The notes under the pieces were generated by a model. That model saw nothing but the letters and a program-made list of their open reading frames with translations, did no database searches and had not been told where the DNA came from. This document shows, piece by piece, positions 7,115 through 10,337 of a stretch of 10,337 nucleotides of DNA (the stretch's first letter is position 1; each line of letters starts with the position of its first letter). Made by a program: the position numbers and the translations under genes. The DNA is taken from NCBI GenBank assembly GCA_031288455.1, contig JAITRI010000078.1:1-10337 (forward strand), written 5' to 3'. The stretch comes from Puniceicoccales bacterium (GTDB taxonomy: Bacteria > Verrucomicrobiota > Verrucomicrobiia > Opitutales > JAIRKQ01).

Positions 7115-9637
7115 ATGGATGAATCGAATGCTAGTAATTGTTGTTTGCTGTCCGTTGATGAAGAAAGCAACGGCAGCACCTCCGGAAATGTTGTTCAGAT
7201 GCAGGATTTCCAGTCGTGGGTGAAGGTGTCGATAGTTAAGCATTTGCAGTTCGACCTGGCGAGGGATCGCGTGACCGCAACCCCGCGCGACTGGTGGATC
7301 GCAACATGTCTCATGGCGAAGGAGATCATAATGTCACAGTTCATACGCACGCAGAAGGTGCATCACACGTCCAATGCGCGCAGAGTGTACTACATGTCGC
7401 TGGAGTATTTGCCAGGGAGACTGTTGAAAAATAATCTAATAAATCTCGGAATTCTCGAGGAAACGAAAAAGGCGCTCGAAATGTTCGGGAAAAATTTCGA
7501 CGAAATAGAAGCCGTCGAGCCGGATATGGGCCTTGGCAACGGCGGTCTCGGACGCTTAGCCTCATGCTTCCAGGATTCACTGGCGACGTTGAATTATCCG
7601 GCGGTGGCCTACGGCATACACTATGAGCTGGGTCTTTTCCGCCAGGAATTTTCCGACGGCAAGCAGGTGGAAAAGCCAGACAGTTGGCTGATGTCGGGAT
7701 CCCCGTGGGAGGTGTGCCGTCCAGAGAATACGCAGAACGTCAGACTATACGGAAGAGTTGAGTATTCCTACGATTCCTGCGGCAACCTGCGTCCGATTTG
7801 GCGCGACTACGAAACCATACAGGGCGTGCCGTGGGACATTTCAATCGTTGGGTATAAATCCACAACTGTGAATTTTATGCGGCTGTGGGAGGCGCGTTCC
7901 GCCAGCGAATTCGACCTGAAAATGTTCAACGAGGGACGATTTTTCGAGGCGATGGAAAAGCAGAACAAAAATGAGACGATCTCCAAGGTGCTGTATCCGG
8001 ATGACTCCACGGAAGGTGGCAAGGTCCTGCGGCTGACGCAGCAGTATTTTTTCGTGAGCTGCTCTATGCAGGACATAATCCGCAGGTTCAAGAACGGCAA
8101 TAAAAACTTCGATCAGTTCCCGGAAAAGGTTGCCATCCAGCTGAACGATACGCATCCGATAATTGCCATTGTGGAGCTGCTGAGAATACTGTTGGATGAG
8201 GAGTGCTTTCCGTGGGAAAAAGCGTGGGACATATGCAGGGAAACATTTTCATACACCAACCATACGCTGCTGGCGGAGGCATTGGAGGAGTGGTCCGCGG
8301 GAATGTTTGAACATCTTTTGCCGCGCCACTACCAGTTGATTTGCGAGATCAATCGCAGGTTTCTCTGCGGCGATGTGGAACAGCGGTGGCCATGCGATGA
8401 TTCGAAAAAACGTGCGCTGTCAATAATCAGCGGCGATGGCATGAAAGTGGTCCGCATGGCACATTTGGCGGCGGTGTGCTGCAAGCGCATAAATGGCGTG
8501 GCGAAAATGCACTCAAATTTGGTAAAAAATTCCCTGTTTCCGCTGTTCAATGAATTGTATCCGGAAAAATTTACCAATGTTACAAACGGCGTCACTCCGC
8601 GCATGTGGATTCGCTGCTGCAATCCGAATTTATCGAAGCTGCTCGACCGGTCAATCGGCATGGAATGGACGTCGGACCTGTGGAAATTGCGAGATTTGGA
8701 AAAACTCGCCGACAATGCGATATTCCAGCAGAAGTTTTTGGAGGTTAAGCAGCTGAACAAATTAAAATTTGCCAAAATGGTTGCCGCCCTCTGCTCCATA
8801 GAAATAGATCCAAATTCTCTGTTCGACGTGCAGATCAAGCGGCTGCACGAATATAAGCGGCAGCATCTCAACCTGTTGCACATTCTTAGTCTATACAAGC
8901 GCGTCATAGGCGGGCGGCGCGACATCGTCCCGAGGACGTTCATATTTGGAGCCAAGGCGGCACCGGGATACCACATGGCCAAGCGTATCATTCACGCCAT
9001 AAACATCGTTGCCGGAGAAGTGAACAACAATCCCAACAACGACAAAATTAGGGTGGTGTTTTTGCCAAATTACAACGTTTCACTGGCAAACGTCATAGTT
9101 CCGGCCGCCGATTTATCGGAGCAGATTTCGATGGCGGGAAAGGAGGCATCGGGCACGGGAAATATGAAATTGACGATGAATGGCGCCTGTACCATTTGCA
9201 CGCTTGACGGCGCAAACGTTGAAATAAAGGAGGAAGTTGGGGATGAGAATATTTTTGTTTTCGGACACACGGAAGAGGAGCTGAAGTTTTTAAAAAATAG
9301 GGGCTACAATCCATACGACTACTATTCGAACGATGACGAATTGCGCTCCATTTTGGATTGGATGGCATCCAACTATTTCGTGACGAAATCGGGAGAGGCG
9401 CCGCTGCGGGACCTGCGGGACAGCTTGCTGGATGGAGGGGATCCATTTTTTGCGCTGGCTGACTTCGAAGACTACGCGAAGACGCAGAACATCGTCGCCA
9501 GAGAATTTGAAAATAAGGCCGGGTGGGCAAAAAAAGCGATTCTCAATGTGGCGCGTTCCGGGAAATTTTCGAGCGATCGCGCCATAGTGGATTACGCCGA
9601 AAGAATTTGGAATTTGCCGCAGATTGACCCAAAATGA
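7115..9637 (+). CDS. glgP: glycogen/starch/alpha-glucan phosphorylase
   Basis: This cytosolic enzyme (GT35 family) releases glucose 1-phosphate from the non-reducing ends of glycogen, using phosphate and pyridoxal phosphate. The 840-residue product is close to the usual ~815 and appears complete. Visible landmarks are YYMSLEYLPGR, GLGNGGLGRLASCF starting near residue 139, HLNDTHP-like QLNDTHP, TNVTNGVTPRMW, FDVQIKRLHEYKRQ, VVFLPNYNVSLA, and EASGTGNMK with the predicted PLP-binding Lys685, followed by TLDGANVEI. I chose ATG 7115, four bases after GGGG. In-frame ATGs at 7103 and 7049 have no good ribosome site. About 30 extra N-terminal residues, rich in Ser, Asn and Cys, precede the conserved core. 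The gene is divergent from the hydrolase-like gene and is followed after 33 bases by the repeat-protein frame, so co-transcription is possible. No sign of decay is seen. Confidence 0.97.
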   Translation: MDESNASNCCLLSVDEESNGSTSGNVVQMQDFQSWVKVSIVKHLQFDLARDRVTATPRDWWIATCLMAKEIIMSQFIRTQKVHHTSNARRVYYMSLEYLPGRLLKNNLINLGILEETKKALEMFGKNFDEIEAVEPDMGLGNGGLGRLASCFQDSLATLNYPAVAYGIHYELGLFRQEFSDGKQVEKPDSWLMSGSPWEVCRPENTQNVRLYGRVEYSYDSCGNLRPIWRDYETIQGVPWDISIVGYKSTTVNFMRLWEARSASEFDLKMFNEGRFFEAMEKQNKNETISKVLYPDDSTEGGKVLRLTQQYFFVSCSMQDIIRRFKNGNKNFDQFPEKVAIQLNDTHPIIAIVELLRILLDEECFPWEKAWDICRETFSYTNHTLLAEALEEWSAGMFEHLLPRHYQLICEINRRFLCGDVEQRWPCDDSKKRALSIISGDGMKVVRMAHLAAVCCKRINGVAKMHSNLVKNSLFPLFNELYPEKFTNVTNGVTPRMWIRCCNPNLSKLLDRSIGMEWTSDLWKLRDLEKLADNAIFQQKFLEVKQLNKLKFAKMVAALCSIEIDPNSLFDVQIKRLHEYKRQHLNLLHILSLYKRVIGGRRDIVPRTFIFGAKAAPGYHMAKRIIHAINIVAGEVNNNPNNDKIRVVFLPNYNVSLANVIVPAADLSEQISMAGKEASGTGNMKLTMNGACTICTLDGANVEIKEEVGDENIFVFGHTEEELKFLKNRGYNPYDYYSNDDELRSILDWMASNYFVTKSGEAPLRDLRDSLLDGGDPFFALADFEDYAKTQNIVAREFENKAGWAKKAILNVARSGKFSSDRAIVDYAERIWNLPQIDPK

Positions 9638-9670
9638 ATCCTGGAGTGTTAACTTTGTGGCCAGTGTAGC

Positions 9671-10337
9671 ATGAGAAATATGCCGGAGAAAAGTGGAGTC
9701 CGCTGGACGGCGTCCGCCAACGGTCTTGGTGGAATTTTGGGCATACTGTGCGCGCTTATGGGCACAACTGCGCGTGCGACCGCCTCCACGCTCTGGAAAA
9801 TTGTCTCCCTGCCGCTCACTCTCCTCGGCCCGGCGAAGGGCGTAAGTTTATTCATTGTCCGCGGGGCGTGGTCCGCCCTAAAGTTCGCTTTCGCCGGGCT
9901 AAAGAAAAGTGTTGCATTTGTCTGCGGCGGCGCGTGGCTCGCACTGAAGCACGCGAAGGCGGTCATTCCAGCCGGCCGGGCGCTCTGGAAATTTACAGAG
10001 ACGGCGAGCGTGGGTGCGTGCAAATTTTTTGGAAAATGTTGCCGCGGGGCGTGGTCTGCCCTAAAGTTCACCGCCACCGGCGCAAGGAAAAGCGCGGCAT
10101 TTGCCTGCGGCGGTGTGTTGTCGCTGCTGAAGCACACGAAGGCGGTCATTCCAGCCGGCCGGGCGCTCTGGAAATTCACAGAGACGGCGAGCGTGGGTGC
10201 GGGCAAATTTTTTGGAAAATGTTGCCGCGGGGCGTGGTCTGCCCTAAAGTTCGCTTTCGCCGGGCTAAAGAAAAGTGTTGCATTTGTCTGCGGCGGCGTG
10301 TGGTCGCTGCTGAAGAAAATTTCCGCTGTGCCATTCG
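9671..10337 (+). CDS. cationic hydrophobic 61-residue-repeat protein, partial (runs off right edge)
   Basis: The frame is open for 222 codons from ATG 9671 to the edge without a stop. I recognise no family. The N-terminus has a short polar start (MRNMPEKSG) and a hydrophobic stretch, GLGGILGILCALMG (19-32), that could be a membrane anchor or signal. From about residue 64 a 61-residue unit repeats. Each unit begins RGAWSALK, contains a Cys-Gly-Gly turn and a second G-A/V-W/L-x-x-LK segment, then VIPAGRALWKF, and ends KFFGKCC. One full unit carries about ten Lys/Arg and a single Glu, with many Trp, Phe and Ala. This suggests basic amphipathic helices suited to phospholipid or nucleic acid binding. 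The upstream segment LWKIVSLPLTLLG...FIV looks like a diverged earlier unit. The ribosome site is weak. ATG 9680 is an alternative start. The opposite strand is also open across the repeats; I prefer this strand for its ATG start and coherent hydrophobic pattern. Confidence 0.68.
   Translation, partial: MRNMPEKSGVRWTASANGLGGILGILCALMGTTARATASTLWKIVSLPLTLLGPAKGVSLFIVRGAWSALKFAFAGLKKSVAFVCGGAWLALKHAKAVIPAGRALWKFTETASVGACKFFGKCCRGAWSALKFTATGARKSAAFACGGVLSLLKHTKAVIPAGRALWKFTETASVGAGKFFGKCCRGAWSALKFAFAGLKKSVAFVCGGVWSLLKKISAVPF
9860..10337 (+). repeat. 183-bp in-frame tandem repeat, about 2.6 copies visible
   Basis: Copies begin at 9860, 10043 and 10226, each with CGCGGGGCGTGGTC/TG, so the period is exactly 183 bases (61 codons). 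The third copy is cut by the window edge. The last 90 bases of copies 1 and 2 differ at only two positions. The first 72 bases of copies 1 and 3 differ at one, while copy 2 differs from copy 1 at about 15 positions there. The array lies wholly inside the repeat-protein frame and may continue beyond the window. Confidence 0.96.

Noticed and set aside
7004..7243. N-terminal 80-residue extension of the hydrolase-like protein
   Set aside because: It would overlap the start of glgP on the opposite strand and has no better ribosome site than the GAAGG before ATG 7003.
8329..8991. Leftward open frame of 220 codons inside glgP
   Set aside because: It lies wholly within the conserved catalytic half of glycogen phosphorylase and shows no family motif.
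9649..10206. Leftward open frame of 185 codons with its own 61-residue repeat
   Set aside because: It is the antisense of the tandem repeat, begins only at a TTG inside the array, and has a composition typical of a shadow frame. The + frame has an ATG start and a coherent helical pattern.

Overview
The window looks like part of a chromosome from a Gram-negative-type bacterium of roughly 50% GC. It carries core genes (isoprenoid synthesis, intramembrane proteolysis, Clp protease unfoldase, glycogen breakdown) mixed with three less ordinary ones. The long RseP-type protease, the short bacterial form of IspG and the pyrophosphate-type phosphofructokinase lineage resemble the Planctomycetes-Verrucomicrobia-Chlamydiae group. 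I favour a verrucomicrobial, possibly host-associated, bacterium. This is inference from remembered family traits, not from a search.

Layout, left to right. (1) A leftward pair, rseP then ispG (2996 down to 113), whose coding regions overlap by 8 bases. A possible gene end on the + strand lies at the left edge. (2) clpX (3168-4556), rightward and divergent from rseP, ending 12 bases from the next convergent gene, with an imperfect hairpin over the junction. (3) Two leftward genes: a serine-hydrolase-like protein (7003-5924), then a phosphofructokinase homologue (5735-4569) whose main active-site motifs are largely replaced. (4) Rightward glycogen phosphorylase glgP (7115-9637), divergent from the hydrolase-like gene. 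(5) A rightward open reading frame from 9671 running off the right edge. It encodes a cationic, hydrophobic protein built on an exact 61-residue (183-base) tandem repeat.

How they relate: ispG and rseP are probably co-transcribed and translationally coupled, although one makes isoprenoid precursors and the other cuts membrane proteins. clpX stands without clpP or tig beside it here. glgP and the phosphofructokinase homologue both belong to sugar-phosphate metabolism, but the homologue may no longer be an enzyme. The two most unusual items are the degenerate phosphofructokinase and the 61-residue repeat protein. The hydrolase-like protein, with an unrecognised 200-residue N-terminal part, is the third. 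No RNA gene, CRISPR array, insertion sequence or attachment site was seen, and no stretch over 300 bases lacks a gene.
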